Assembly (NCBI GenBank): GCA_027924585.1
Contig: BSBM01000440.1
Coordinates: 13,113,501-13,177,500 of the forward strand
Direction of reading: 5' to 3'
Length of the DNA stretch: 64,000 nt
Source of the DNA: Larix kaempferi
Taxonomy: Eukaryota > Streptophyta > Pinopsida > Pinales > Pinaceae
Shown: positions 44,042 through 56,303 of the stretch, piece after piece
Numbering within the stretch: position 1 is the first letter of the stretch
Layout of the letters: every line of letters starts with the position of its first letter
Program-made: the position numbers and the translations under genes
Notes under the pieces: model-generated
The model's database searches: none
What the model saw: the letters and a program-made list of their open reading frames with translations, nothing else
What the model was told of the DNA's origin: nothing

Positions 44042-45133
44042 CTAATATGAATCAACACAACCCTGCAGGTTAAACTTTTGATTCGCATCATACTTGAGCC
44101 CATAGTCAACTGTACCCTTCAGGTACCTCAGAATATGCTTTACAGCAACCAGGTGAACACCTCTGGGATTCGTCAGGAACTGGCTCAATGTGTTCACCGC
44201 AAAGCAGATATCTGGTCTCGTGTTCTTCAGGTACATCAAGGATCCAATCATCTGACGATACATTGTGAGATCAACCGGATCAGATGAAGCATCACACAGA
44301 AGCTTCAGGTTCGATGCCATAGGTGTGGCCATGGCCTTGCAGTCCATCATCTTGAACCTCTTCAGGATATCTATTGCATACTTCCCTTGTCCAAGGAAGA
44401 TTCCATCTGCACTCTGCCACACCTCTATGCCTAGAAAATAGTGCATCATCCCCAAGTCCTTCATTTCAAACTTGGCAGCAAGCTTCCTCTTGGTATCAGC
44501 AATGAAACTATCTTCTCCTGTAACAAATAGGTCATCCACATACATAAGTAGTATCACTGGATTTCCTTCCTCAACCTTGTAGTAAAGGTTGGAATCTGCT
44601 CTACTCTTAGTAAATCCCAAACTGGATAGAAAGCTGTCCATCCTACCATACCAAATCCTAGGAGCTTGCTTCAAGCCATACAAGGATTTCTTCAACCGAC
44701 ACACGTATGACTTCCTGTCATATGTCTCAAAACCAAGTGGCTGCTCCACATACACTTCCTATTCGACTACACCATTCAAGAAAGCTATCTTGACATCCAT
44801 TTGGTGTATCTTCCATTTCATCACTGCAGCCAAGGCAAGTACTGATCTGATGGAAGTGTACCTGGCTATAGGAGCAAAAGTTTCTTCATAGTCTATTCCC
44901 TCTTTTTGGGAGAAGCCACGAGTTACAAATCTCACTTTGTATTTCTCTATGCTTCCATCTGCAACATGCTTGATCTTGTAGATCCACTTGGAAGTCACAA
45001 CTGACTTCCCTTCAGGTCTTGGGACTACATCCCAAACATCATTCTTCATGATCGACTGATACTCCTTGATCATGGAATCTTTCCATTCTTTCTTTTCCGC
45101 TGCTTCTTCATAAATGGAAGGTTCTTTGTTCAT
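44042..45133 (-). pseudogene. Copia-B1 reverse transcriptase
   Basis: Minus strand. EYQSIMKNDVWDVVPRPEG, SVVTSKWIYKIKHVADGSIE, YEETFAPIARYTSIRSVLA, HQMDVKIAFLNG, then a stop (44756-44758), YVEQPLGFE, LKKSLYGLKQAPRIWYGRM, and the intact catalytic box LLMYVDDLFVTGE near 44530. Then follow KFEMKDLGMMHYFLGIEVW and YRQMIGSLMYLKNTRPDICF. Apart from the one stop the domain is well kept. The enzyme copies element RNA into DNA inside the virus-like particle. Same clade as the RT of Copia-B2. Confidence 0.93.
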
Positions 45134-45325
45134 AATGTCACAGAGTAAGGCAACATAACTGGTGTGAGATCTAGTTCTCTTCCTTTCTTTGTGTTCTTAT
45201 TCTGGAATGCGATACCTTTCTGCATATTGGATGAGATCTCTAGCCCATGTAGGTTTCCTCTTATGAGAATCCTTCTCACGGGGTGGATCTAAAGGTTCTT
45301 GTGGATCTTCAATTTCTCGATCTAA

Positions 45326-46584
45326 TTATGGAATTGCTTCAATCATGGTGGTATCTTGAAATCCGATTTCCTTTGGTTCTTCATGATCTTCAACAGGTGC
45401 CTTTCTTGACTTGATGAAAGCTAAGTTTTCATCAAATGTCACATCCCTGCTGACATCAATCTTCTTGAACCCTGGAAAGTATATTCTGTAAGCCTTCGAG
45501 CTTTCACTGTACCCCACAAAGATACCCTTCTTTCCTGAAGGATATAGCTTTGTCCTCTTTTCCTTTGGAACATGTGCATATACTGGAAAACCAAATATTT
45601 TGAGATGGCTGACTTTAGGGTTCTTACCAGAGAAGACCTATTCTGGTGTCTTGTTGTCCAATATCTTGTGAGGTGTTCTGTTATGCACATATACAACTTT
45701 CCTAGTTGCTTCTGCCCATAGATGCATAGGCAGATCCTGGTCGTGTAGCATTGCTCTTACTGTTTCCATGATTGTTCTATTCTTTCTTTCTGCAACTCCA
45801 TTCTGTTGTGGATTGTAGGGAGCAGTCAAATCCCTCTTAATCCTTGAATCACTGCATAGTTTCTTGAAATCACCTGAAGTGAATTCTTCGCCATTGTCGG
45901 ATCTGAATGTCTTGATCTTATTTGATTCTCCATCAAGGTTTTGAATTCCTTGAACTTATCAAATACTTCATCTTTGTTCTTTAAGAAGTAGACCCAAGTA
46001 TTCCTAGAGAAATCATCAATGAAAGAGACATAGTATACATACCCACTCAGAGAACTGGATGACATCGGACTGCATACACCGGAGTGGATAATTTCCAAGA
46101 TTCCTTTTGCTTTGCTTTCACTGCTTGGAAATGCCTTCTTAATGTTCTTTCCTTTTGCACATCCTTTGCAAACACCTTCATGCTTTGACTTGATTTCAGG
46201 AAGACCTTCTACAACTTTACTTGCAATTGGTAGTGCTCTGTAGTGCACATGTGCAAGCCTTCGATGCCAAAGTTCACTTGGCTCCATGGATTCATGTATC
46301 ATGGCATGTTCAGGTTGTCCCTTTAATTTGTACAATCCTCCTTCTTTCTCTCCAATCACCAATGCATCATCAATAGTTTTACCCTTTGGCAACATTAGGA
46401 CTTGGACATCGACAAATGAAACCCTCATGCCTTTTGCATCCAATGCAGAGTTGGAGAGTAGGTTCTTCTTGAGCCCAGGTACAAATAACACATCTTTCAT
46501 CTTCAAGGAGTTTCCAGACTCTAGGTTGTAGGAGGCTTCCCCACTTCCTTTGATAGGATATTGATAATCATCCCCAAGTTTCAC
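45326..46584 (-). pseudogene. Copia-B1 integrase
   Basis: Minus strand. The N-terminal zinc region is ELWHRRLAHVHYRAL with CKGCAKGKNIKKAF (about 46290-46140). In the catalytic core the first acidic position reads HSGVCSPM where Copia integrases have HSDVCGPM, so the first aspartate of the DDE triad appears lost. FIDDFSRNTWVYFLK keeps the second and NPQQNGVAERKNRTIM the glutamate (45829-45740). The downstream piece FPGFKKIDVSRDVTFDEN (45517-45326) belongs to the integrase-RT linker. Frameshifts lie near 45830 and 45640. Confidence 0.9.
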
Positions 46585-46589
46585 CTTAT

Positions 46590-47280
46590 GGGGTGATTCA
46601 TGTTCAGATAGATTTACAAAAGATTCTTAAACCGAGTCATGTGTTTAGAAGCCCCACTGTCAATTAGCCAATCATTACAACCATGCGAAATAGTACCTGT
46701 GAGGGCCGAGAATAGAACATATTCATCTTCACTAGATGAGTCATCACTCTCTGCTCTAGATTTCTTCCTGGGAGGTTCATCATCCTCAACAGCATGAGCA
46801 TGATATCTTCTTTTGTTGTTGTTGTTCTTCTTGTTGAAGTTGTTGTCTTTCTTCTTCTTGGGACAATTTGAAGCAAATTGTCCTATTTCATTACATTCGT
46901 AACATTGAACATGAGATAGATCTTTCTTCTTGTGATGAGGGTGAGAATGTTTCTTGTTATGACATCTCTCCCTCTTAAAATTGCTTCCCTTGGTGTGAGC
47001 TGTGAGAGCTTGATATTCATTCCCCATATTTTCTTCTCGGGACACAATACTTGCTTCTTCTTGTGAGCATTCCTCCCACAGTCTACTGAAGGAGACCAAC
47101 TTCTTTCTTGCACAGATTCCTTGGATAAAGGAATCCCATGACCTAGGTAATCCATTTAGTGTGGTCATGAAAACTTCACCATTATCCACTACTTCATCCA
47201 CAACTTAGAGTATTTACTTGATCTGAGAGACCTTATAAAAATAAGATTGAATGGTCTCTCCATTCTGAAGCTTTATGTAA
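46590..47280 (-). pseudogene. Copia-B1 gag C-terminal part and protease
   Basis: Minus strand. NGETIQSYFYKVSQIK (about 47260-47220), stops at about 47210, then TTLNGLPRSWDSFIQGICAR and a CCHC zinc knuckle CYECNEIGQFASNC (about 46910-46870) that binds RNA. A lysine/asparagine-rich stretch follows, then protease with WLIDSGASKHMTRF near 46670-46625, keeping the catalytic DSG. The gag N-terminus is 5.6 kb away at 52849-53189 because of the nested long-LTR element. Confidence 0.9.
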
Positions 47281-49297
47281 TGTCCCTTGTTAGGAATTTT
47301 ATTAAAATGACAATTTTCTACTTTTTTTCCTTGGTTCGACCTTTGACTAGTTTTGATCTCTAGGTCCAAAATTTGCCCCAAATGGTCCCAAATATTCTGA
47401 GAAGGTATATGAATGATATTAGAACATAAATATGTGTTTCAGGGATTCCTTTGTACCTTTAAAATACTTCTTCAAATACTCTTTCAATTCTGGTCAATGT
47501 AGGTAACTTTACTAGTGATTTCCCTTTGACTAGTATTGGTCTCTAGGTCTCAAATTGACTCCAAATGCCTTAAAATATTCAAGGAAGGTGTATGAATGAT
47601 ATTATGAATTGAATATAATGTTCAGGGATGAAATATGACCACCAAAAGACCTCTGCAAACTCTCTTAAGATTCTAGACCAAGTATGCAATTTTACTAGTA
47701 ATTTGGGGTTCAAATCCCCTTGGGGTAAGTACTGAAAATGGCTTCCCAATTGCCTCCAAATCCACTCAAATTTCTGAAAAGAGGTATGAAATGTATTAAG
47801 TATTTTATTAAGGTCTCATGTGAACCATTAATTGATTATTACATCTGTTCCAACCCTCTCCCATCCAACTGCAAAAATCACCAATTCGACCCTTGGGGAA
47901 ATGGCACTATTTCTTCTCCCAATGCAATTAAACTGAGTAAAAATACTTCAAATGCTCAAGTAAAGTACATGAAACTTGTAAAATACATACATAGCAGTCA
48001 ATTAATCACAAATGCATCAAAGAATCATCAATTCATTCGAAATAATCATCAATACATTGGTTCACAACAAGGTAGTGGGGAAATGACATTGTTCTTCCAT
48101 TAAAAATGAGATTTATACATCTCTACTTGGAATTTCGACCTGAAATTTTTTGGATATGAAGAACAGAGTATTTAATTCAAATTAAAAAATAATTGGGGCA
48201 TTAGAATCCCCCTCAAAGAGTACAATATCTCACCAAAAACGCCCTCCCTCAAGGATCAAGAATATGCCATCAAAACTGGAAATGGTTGAAGGAGTGAGCT
48301 GCAATAGAAGAAACCATGAGCTGACCTGTAGCTTACACCTACAAATAAAAACTCCATTAAAGCTCCAAATGAAAGGTCTGAATGGCCTTTCTAATTACCA
48401 ACTTGGATGGGAATCTTTCACCCTCGAAATTGGCTAAGGCAAGAAACTAGTCATCCACTAGCTCTCCCTCTTCACAAATGCAATTAAAAATTATACAAAT
48501 GATCAAACGCTGGTTTCATTCTTTGTTATTGACATTTATAAAGTTCTAATGTCATCCATGGGTCTAATTCCTTCCAAGAGACTCATGCCAAGTCAAGTTG
48601 GGAAGAGATTCCAAAGAACGCCACTTGTACAACAATTCCTAGTCTCCCACTTCCACCAAATCACATGTGGAAGCATATTAGCTGCCCTAACACCCTTGAG
48701 CGCCCTCTTGGAGTCTATTTTTATCACTGACATGTCATATATGTCATATGTCAGCCTTCAGGTCTGATTTGTGTCATAGGTGTCATAGCATCTTCATCAT
48801 TGTTGTCATAGAGCTAGGGAATCTAGCCCAAGTGTCTCACTAGCTCCAAATTGCCTCTTCCTCTTCCATGGGAGTTACTCTTCCTCTATATTTCGACCTT
48901 GGATGAGTCATGCCATGAATAATACCTTTTGGACTCCCCCAAGTATGTTACCATTCACCTTGAATTCGAATTGGTGAGAGGATGATGCCAAGTGTAGTGG
49001 GGAAATCTAGCCATATGTAGGTCCCACTTCCTCCATGTGTCTTCATGATCAAATGCCACTTTGATTTTCACTTGTATATATTTATTTAGCTCCTTTATTA
49101 AATATTTATGCCACTCTAATGTTAAAACATCATTTATTATCCCCATTATTCCAAATCCCAAAGCTTCCACCCCAAACCTAGGAAACTAGTAATCTTCCTC
49201 CTTGGCAATTATTTGACCTTTAACATCAATTTTACAAACTCTAATAAATATGGCCAATGTGATTAGGCCATTGTGACCCAATTCCAAATTTGGGACA
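47281..49297 (-). repeat. 3' LTR of the LARD-like element
   Basis: 2017 bp. It matches 50831-52848 throughout. Internal GACTAGTTTTGATCTCTAGG-like and GACTAGTATTGGTCTCTAGG segments are short direct repeats within the LTR. Frames inside have no motif. Confidence 0.93.
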
Positions 49298-50830
49298 TGG
49301 CAAATCCTCCCTTCCCAATATTGCTTGTCCTCAAGCAATTTCAAACATGGGTGTTGAAGAACCTGCTTCCTGTATAATTCTTTGAAGTTGCCATTGAATT
49401 TCCCAACCTTGAGTCTTTGAGTTTCCATGAAGATTTTAGAGAGGAACCAACATGCTTTTCTTGCTGCACTACTATGATAAAAATCACTTTATTAATTTGG
49501 AAATCCATCTCCCATACTGCTTGTTTCCCCAAAAAAATTGAAACCAATGAGATAAAAATTATTCCAGGGTCCCATTGCTTGTATTGCACCCCAACAATTA
49601 AGAGTGCTCTCCAACCCACACCATTAGATAAGAGGATTCCTGGATCCCATTTTCTTGTATGCATTCTTCCAAACACCATGAGTGCAAAATATATATCATC
49701 AAAGCACATAACAACATAAGGAAAATGTACATCAAGAAGATGATTCATCAAATAATAATGAAAGTGCTTGTACCTCCAAATAAGCAGACCATCATTTTTC
49801 AAGTGCATACAAGCATCGAGTGAACAATCAAATATGATCCAATGAAATAGGTGAGTATCCCATGTCCTATAATGCTGCTACAAAAATATGTAAGATGAAT
49901 CAAAAGAATCAGCCCTGTATTCTTTCATCGACATAGTTAATGAAGTTCCTCCAACATCAATTGAACTAAGCAAGGAGCAAGGAAGATCATGAGTCTTCAA
50001 GTGACTCAAGTGAACATCATAAGTGTTTCCATGAAGATATGTATCATCACAGGGAAAAAAAATATTCTGTTGTAAATGTAAATAATGAGGTGCTCTATTC
50101 ATGTCATCCTCAAAATGAGAGGTAGGAGTTACATACCCCTCATGTGGCACCATTAGAAAAAAAACCTTTCACCCAATTTTCATCCCCAATTGATGTGGCT
50201 GAAAAAGAAGTAGGGGGTGAGGAATTATGAACCAACCTTAAATCCTTACAACTCTTACCCATTGAAATATTTAATTCATCCTCTCCATAATTGGCTGGTC
50301 CAACTATTGTGAGATCATGTGCCTCCTCCAAGGATTTTCAATTCTCTCCATGAGGCAACTCATAATCCCTCTGAACAAGGACAAGTGCTTGTCCTTCTTC
50401 TTGTTTTAGTGTAGCATCTTCAAGAACCTGCATATCAACATGTACCTCATGTTCCACAATTACATTAGGTTGCTCTTTTTTGACATAAATTATTTCATCC
50501 TTTTCCTTGAAAAGATAACCATTGCTCATTATTGTTTCCGAGTTGCTTCCAAGTTCACTAAGCAACAATTTGAACTCTTGAAAGTATTGTCTCCACTTGT
50601 CTTCAAAGGATGGTTTGAGTAATTTTCTAAACTCTTCATTCTCCTCTAAGTTTCCTTTCTCATCCTTACTCATGGTGACCAATGAATGCACTTCTTTTCC
50701 TACTTCTTCCCTTTCACCAAAGTACATCCAGTTTCAGTTTCTAAGGGCGGTGGCTTATTTCTTTGATTCCTGGTCTTCATTAATGTTCTACCACATCTGG
50801 TTCCAAGACCATGCTCTGATACCATTTTAA
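49298..50830 (-). pseudogene. LARD-like internal region with unknown ORF remnants
   Basis: On the minus strand an acidic ORF at 50727-50338 (MYFGEREEVGKEVHSLVTMS and onward, 129 codons) starts about 100 bp after the primer site. Later frames at 49808-49341 contain WDPGI twice (RKWDPGILL and KQWDPGIIF), a repeat of unknown meaning. None matches a retroviral domain I know. These may be decayed gag-like or captured sequence, or proteins specific to this family. Confidence 0.45.
50813..50824 (-). other. Primer-binding site of the LARD-like element
   Basis: GCTCTGATACCA on +, an exact initiator tRNA-Met complement on the element strand, six bases inside the 5' LTR. Confidence 0.88.
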
Positions 50831-52848
50831 TGTCCCTTGTTAGGAATTTTATTAAAATGACAATTTTTCACTTTTTTTCCTTGGTTCGACCTTTGACTAG
50901 TTTTGATCTCTAGGTCCCAAATTTGCCCCAAATGATCTCAAATATTCTGAGAAGGTATATGAATGATATTAGAACATAAATATGTGTTTCAGGGATTCCT
51001 TTGTACCTTTAAAATACTTCTTCAAATACTCTTTCAATTCTAGTCAATGTAGGTAACTTTACTAGTGATTTCCCTTTGACTAATATTGGTCTTTAGGTCT
51101 CAAATTGACTTTAAAATGCCTTCAAATATCCAAGGAAGGTGTATGAATGATATTAGAAATTTAATATGATGTTCATGAATTAAATATGGCCACCAAAATA
51201 CCTCTGCAAACTCTCTTAAGATTCTGGACCAAGTATGCAATTTTACTAGTAATTTGGGGTTCAAATCCCCCTGGGGTAAGTACTGAAAATGGCTTCCCAA
51301 TTGCCTCCAAACCCACTCAAATTTATGAAAAGAGGTAGGGGATGTATTAAGGATGTTATTAAGGTATCATTTTCACCATTAATTGATTATTACATCTGTT
51401 CCAACCCTCTCCCATTCAACTGCAAAAACCACCAATTCGACCCTTGGGGAAATGACACTATTTCTTCTCCCAATGCAATTAAACTGAGTAAAAATACTTC
51501 AAATGCTCAAGTACAGTACATGAAACTTGTAAAATACATCCATGGAAGTACATTAATAAAAAATGCATCATAGAATCATCCATTCATTCGAAATCATCAT
51601 CAATACATTGGTTCACAACAAGGTAGTGGGGAAATGACATTGTTCTTCCATTAAAAATGAGATTTATACATCTCTACTTGGAAATTCGACCTGAAACTTT
51701 CTGGAGATGAATAAAAGAGTATTTAATTCATATTACAAAATAAATGGGGCATTAGAATCTCCCCCAAAGAGTACAATAGCTCACCAAAGACGCCCTCCCT
51801 CAAGGATCAAGAATATGCCATCAAAACTAGAAATGGTTGAAGGAGTGAGCTGCAATAGAAGAAACCATGAGCTGCCCTGTAGCTTACACCTGCAAATAAA
51901 AACTCCATTAAAGCTCCAAATTAAAGGTCTGAATGTCCTTTCTAATTACCAACTTGGATGGGAATCTTTCACCCTCGAAATTGGCTAAGGCAAGAAACTA
52001 GTCATCCACTAGCTCTCCCTCTTCACAAATGCAATTACAAATTCTACAAATGATCAAAAGCTGGTTTAATTATTTGTTATTGACATTTATAAATTTCTAA
52101 TGTACTCCATGGGTCTAATTCCTTCCAAGAGACTCATGCCAAGTCAAGTTGGGAAGAGATTCCAAAGAACGCCACTTGTACAACAATTCCTAGTCTCCCA
52201 CTTCCACCAAATCACATGTGGAAGCATATTAGCTTCCCTAACACCCTTGAGCACCCTCTTGGAGTCTATTTTTAGCCTTGACATGTAATATATGTCATAT
52301 GTTATCCTTCAGGTCTGATTTGTGTCATAGGTGTCATAGCATCTTCATCATTGTTGTCATAGAGCTAGGGAATCTAGTCCAAGTGTCTCACTAGCTCCAA
52401 ATTGCCTCTTCCTCTTCCATGGGAGTTACTCTTCCTCTATATTTCGACCTTGGATGCGTCATGCCATGAATAATTCCTTTTTTACTCCCCCAAGTATGTT
52501 ACCATTCACCTTGAATTCGAATTGGTGAGAGAATGATGCCAAGTGTAGTGGAGAAATCTAGCCATATGTGGGTCCCACTTCCTCCATGTGTCTTCATGAT
52601 CAAATGCCACTTTGATTTTCACTTGTATATATTTATTTAGCTCCTTTATTAAATATTTATGCCACTCTAATGTTCAAACATCATTTATTATCCCCATTAT
52701 TCCAAATCCCAAAGCTTCCACCCCAAACCTAGGAAACTAGTAATCTTCCTCCTTGGAAATTATTTGACCTTTAACATCAATTTTACAAACTCTAATGAAT
52801 ATGGCCAATGTGATTAGGCCATTGTTACCCAATTCCAAATTTGGGACA
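50831..52848 (-). repeat. 5' LTR of the LARD-like element
   Basis: 2018 bp with TG and CA ends. Clustered substitutions near 51160-51190 and 51340-51365 against the partner LTR. Confidence 0.93.
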
Positions 52849-53189
52849 TGACACTTTACCCCTTTCAATTGATTCCGCAGAGTCATCTTCCGATTTATGT
52901 TCTTCCCTTCAAATAGCTTGGATAGGGAATCAAACATCTCTTTGGGTGTCTTTAGAGATGACACATGGGGGATGAGATGGTCCTTGATAGAGTCAACAAT
53001 GATTCTCTTTGCCTTGAACAAGTTCTCTTTGTGAAGAGATTTAGCCTCTTCTTCGTCTAGGACAGGGACCTCAGAGCTTATGTAAGTATCCAAGTCATTT
53101 TCTTCCAGGATTAACCCAATCCTATACTTCCATGCTTAGAAGTTATCAGCCCCTTCAAGATTATCTTCAAGCTTGGTGTGGTGAGACAT
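52849..53189 (-). pseudogene. Copia-B1 gag, N-terminal part
   Basis: Minus-strand ATG at 53189-53187 (MSHHTKLEDNLEGADNF), then a stop where the family has a codon before W, then LIPHVSSLKTPKEMFDSLSK and GKNINRKMTLRNQLKGVK, typical Copia gag (UBN2) sequence. It is cut at 52849 by the LARD-like element and continues at 47280. Confidence 0.88.
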
Positions 53190-53747
53190 ATTAAATAGTA
53201 CTTCAAATGGAAATAGAAAATATTTGGGTCTTACCACTTGATTTGCTGAAAACTGGATCTCGTCCCAGATTAGGGTTTGTTAGAGAAACCTTAAAAATTC
53301 AAAATGTGAATTTAAAAATTCTGAAAGGATAGAAAGATACGCCTTGATGATCTGATCAGCCTGGTATACTCAGAAATTGGAAACTGCAAAGTTTCACCCT
53401 TCAAAAATGCTTTTCAATCTCCTGGATTCACTAGGGAGGACCCTGAATTAGAGTTTGAGTTTCCCGGAGCTTCACCCAACCAAAAATTTCGATCTAAAGC
53501 TATAAACTTCGATTTTTCCAAGGAGCGTACAACTATGTCTTCAGATTTTAGAAATTCCTATTTTTGAGGAAACCCTAATTTTTAGGGCCAAAATTGAAAG
53601 TGCTCAGAATTGAATTCTGATTGGACAGAAAGATTCTCCTTGATGAGTAGAGTCAATCTACTTTGTTGCTTTTCCAAAATATATGGAGAGAAACCCAATA
53701 AACAAGAAACCCTAGTTTTTGCCACTGCACAATGTCTTCTTCTCAGG
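53190..53747 (-). other. Leader of Copia-B1
   Basis: About 560 bp between primer site and gag ATG. It aligns loosely with part of the leaders of A1 and B2 (the CCCTAGTTCGGGAT-like and TTTGGTTGGG-like blocks). Non-coding. Confidence 0.6.
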
Positions 53748-53762
53748 TTAGCTTTGATACCA
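53748..53762 (-). other. Primer-binding site of Copia-B1
   Basis: Element-strand TGGTATCAAAGCTAA, initiator tRNA-Met type with one mismatch, touching the LTR. Confidence 0.9.
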
Positions 53763-54333
53763 TGTTAATTTTTGAGCATTAATTCAACATACTCTAGGAT
53801 CTTTATTGAGAGAATAACATGTACAAAATATCAATCATATCAAGCATGTAGCAAGCATATCAACCAATCACATAAGACAATGGACACACAGTGTTTCACT
53901 GGGGAAAACCATAAAGGTGAAAAACCCCACAACTTCCTTAGAGATAGAGAGAGCAATGATACAACCAAAGTACAAGAGATAGTATTCTCCTAGCAGCTGA
54001 TACTCCTCCTCACATGTGCGCCACTTTCTGAGTGATAGATGAGAGAGTAATGAGATGAGTGAAATAGAGATCTCCCGATCTCTATTTATACTTGTCCTGT
54101 GCTGCCTAATAAACCTATGGGGTTGACTTGTCTAACTCAGCCTAATAACCCCAGGTTACATTATTCTGGGCCGACCCCTCTACTAGGTGGTCTAATAACC
54201 CATCAGCAAGTTACACCACTTGCGACACTTGTCAATAAAAATGACAACACTTCCGTATAGAGGAATAATACATATCTATAGGAGTACAATAAATATAGAT
54301 GAAATACATTCCGAAGTTACATATACATCAACA
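53763..54333 (-). repeat. 5' LTR of Copia-B1
   Basis: 571 bp; lacks 11 bp present in the partner LTR near 41076. TATA box on the minus strand at 54090-54082 with the same 9-bp stem after it. Confidence 0.95.
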
Positions 54334-55080
54334 GTGTTAATTGGTACCCTAAATCCTCGAATCACGAGAACATGTATTGCACCTGGTCTCCTTAATCTAG
54401 GAGGTTTTGGTCAACCACCATCTCTAGACTCTCCGCCTGACTCTCCCAAAAATTTCAATCAGGACAGTTCCTCAGATTCTGAAGAGAAGCCTATGGCAGG
54501 AAATTAACCAAATCTACCAGTTCCATGGCTAAGGATAGCTGTTGTAGCTGTACTTGGTGCCCAACATGCATTACCAAAACATCCAGATAAACTTCTTCCG
54601 AATTTTAAGCCGAATAACAAAGAGCCAGCTGAGGGACACATTGACAAATTTATTTTAGGTGTTCAAATGATGAACGTTCAACATGAAGACGTAGTGTGTC
54701 GTCTTTTCCCATTAACTTTCGAAGGTAGAGCATCAACTTGGTATTTCTCATTAGTCCAAGGTTCAATTACCAATTGGGAAGATTTTAATAAAGCCTTCTT
54801 AGATAAATTTGGTGAAGACAAAACACCTGCAGCTTTGGCACTTGAGTTGTCCAGAATTAAAATGGAAACCAAAGAAAGAGTCAAGGACTTCAATCAGAGA
54901 TTCTTGACATTAAGAAATAAAATTCCTATTGTGTCTGAACCACCTGAGGACATTATTATTGAGAACTTTGCTTCAACTTTGCCAAAGTACTTAGGGATGT
55001 GGGTTAAACGAGCGGGTAAAACAACACTTCTTGAAACTTTTGAAGAGGCCATAAAAGTTGAAAAAGATTCTGTCTTATGA
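54334..55080 (+). pseudogene. Gypsy gag, main part
   Basis: It continues the frame of 40576-40859. A stop at 54505-54507 interrupts, then the Retrotrans_gag-like core follows: HIDKFILGVQMMNVQHEDVV, then RLFPLTFEGRASTWYFSL, WEDFNKAFLDKFG and RVKDFNQRFLTLRNKIP. The frame ends at 55078-55080. No zinc knuckle is seen. Gag forms the particle shell; this copy is dead. Confidence 0.88.
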
Positions 55081-55700
55081 GCCTGAACGAAATGGAAAGG
55101 TTGATACTTTTCCATGTAAAAAAACTGAATGATCCAATGTGGATAAAGATAAGGCATATGATGTTGAACAACTGCAGAACGCATTCCGAGCATTAACTAG
55201 TGAAGTTGTAGGGTTGAAGAAAACAAGTTCTGAAGGTTCTTCTTCAAGAGGATACTTCAGAAACCAATTTAGACCCAACCTTGCTACCAATAACAAACCA
55301 AGTTTACCTCCGGATGTTAGCAGTTCAAGAAGAAATTTTTAACACCATTCGAGCAATTTTGTCATTATCTGAAATTTCTTCAAATCAAGAAACTGTAGAT
55401 CAGGATGAAGAAGAGAAGTCTAAAAATGAAGAAGAGTTACTAGAACCTCAACAATTGAATGGTAATTTTTGGGACAGTCTAAGTAAGGATGTTGAAAACA
55501 GAGATCCACCTGCTGGACAGCATGCATATAATACTAGAAGTAGAACATCAACTAATACTCCTGAAGAATGAACTAGTTCTACTCCAAGTAAAGATAACAA
55601 TAATCAACAATCTGGAAAACAAGTTCAGCCTGCTAAAAACAGTCAATCTGTCCAAACTTGTCCAAAGTTAGAGTATGACATAATTGAATATCTGAAGAAG
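55081..55700 (+). pseudogene. Gypsy gag-pol linker, frameshifted
   Basis: Short frames in alternating phases (55139-55342, 55281-55571) with EQLQNAFRALTSEVVGLKK and a glutamate-rich block. They read as the variable linker between gag and protease. At least two frameshifts. Confidence 0.6.
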
Positions 55701-56303
55701 TTGTGTGCAAACATTAGCTTGTACGATTTGCTTCAAATTTATCCCATGCCTAATGGTCTTATCATTACCTCTGCCATAAGTTCGGTAGCTCCTAGTGTTC
55801 AACAAAATGTATCTGCTAATAGTTCAAATGCTGAAACAGTCTTTAATGACAAAGGTAAATCAGTAGCTGAAAAATCTACACTGATAGGAAAGAACTCAAA
55901 ATCCACTACTCCTCCATTTCTTCTCACTTTCGAAATATTTAACAAAAATGTCCATAATTGTATGGTGGATTCTGGCGCATCAACCAACGTGATGCCTTTA
56001 TCAGTCTGTCTAAAGTTAAACGCTAAATATGTTCCATCAGAGTCACAAATCACTCAACTTGATAAGACAAATGTGAAGGTGTTAGGAGAGATGAAAGATG
56101 TTTTGATAAGGCTTGCTTGTAAACCTTCTATTTTTCAGATCATTGATATTGTAGTGGCAGATATCCCAGATGCATATGGATTATTCTTGAGCAGGGACTG
56201 GTCACAAAAATTGAACGGATTCTTACCACCGATTGGTCAACTCTTTGGTCGCCTAAGAATGGAAAAGCAAATCAAATTAAGATTGGTAGAGAGAGGTATT
56301 TGA
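55701..56303 (+). pseudogene. Gypsy aspartic protease
   Basis: FEIFNKNVHNCMVDSGAST holds the catalytic DSG (about 55970-55980). NVMPLSVCLKLNAKY and DIPDAYGLFLSRDW follow, typical of plant Gypsy proteases. A one-base shift near 56220 moves the true frame to phase two, where the linker continues into RNase H. The protease cuts Gag-Pol. This copy has its active site but not a continuous frame. Confidence 0.85.

Larger units (their letters stand above)
47281..52848 (-). mobile_element. Long-LTR non-autonomous element (LARD-like)
   Basis: LTRs 47281-49297 (2017 bp) and 50831-52848 (2018 bp), both TGTCCC to GGGACA, enclose only 1.5 kb. On the minus strand a primer-binding site TGGTATCAGAGC at 50824-50813 lies six bases from the 5' LTR, and a purine-rich tract GGGAAGGGAGG lies close to the 3' LTR (about 49316). 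There is no gag zinc knuckle, protease, integrase or RT. LTR divergence is about 96 substitutions (4.8 percent). Flanks TGTAA and TGACA match only at 3 of 5, so the target duplication is imperfect. It splits the Copia-B1 gag. Confidence 0.88.
40855..54338 (-). mobile_element. Copia-B1, nearly complete, TSD GTGTT
   Basis: Minus-oriented element 40860-54333 in the Gypsy gag, flanked by GTGTT at 40855-40859 and 54334-54338. LTRs are 582 and 571 bp, with about 25 substitutions plus an 11-bp indel (4.4 percent). On the element strand: primer site, gag (split by another element), protease, integrase, RT, RNase H, tail with arrays (holding a solo LTR), purine tract. It is the most complete Copia coding set in the window, but carries stops and active-site losses. 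Confidence 0.95.
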
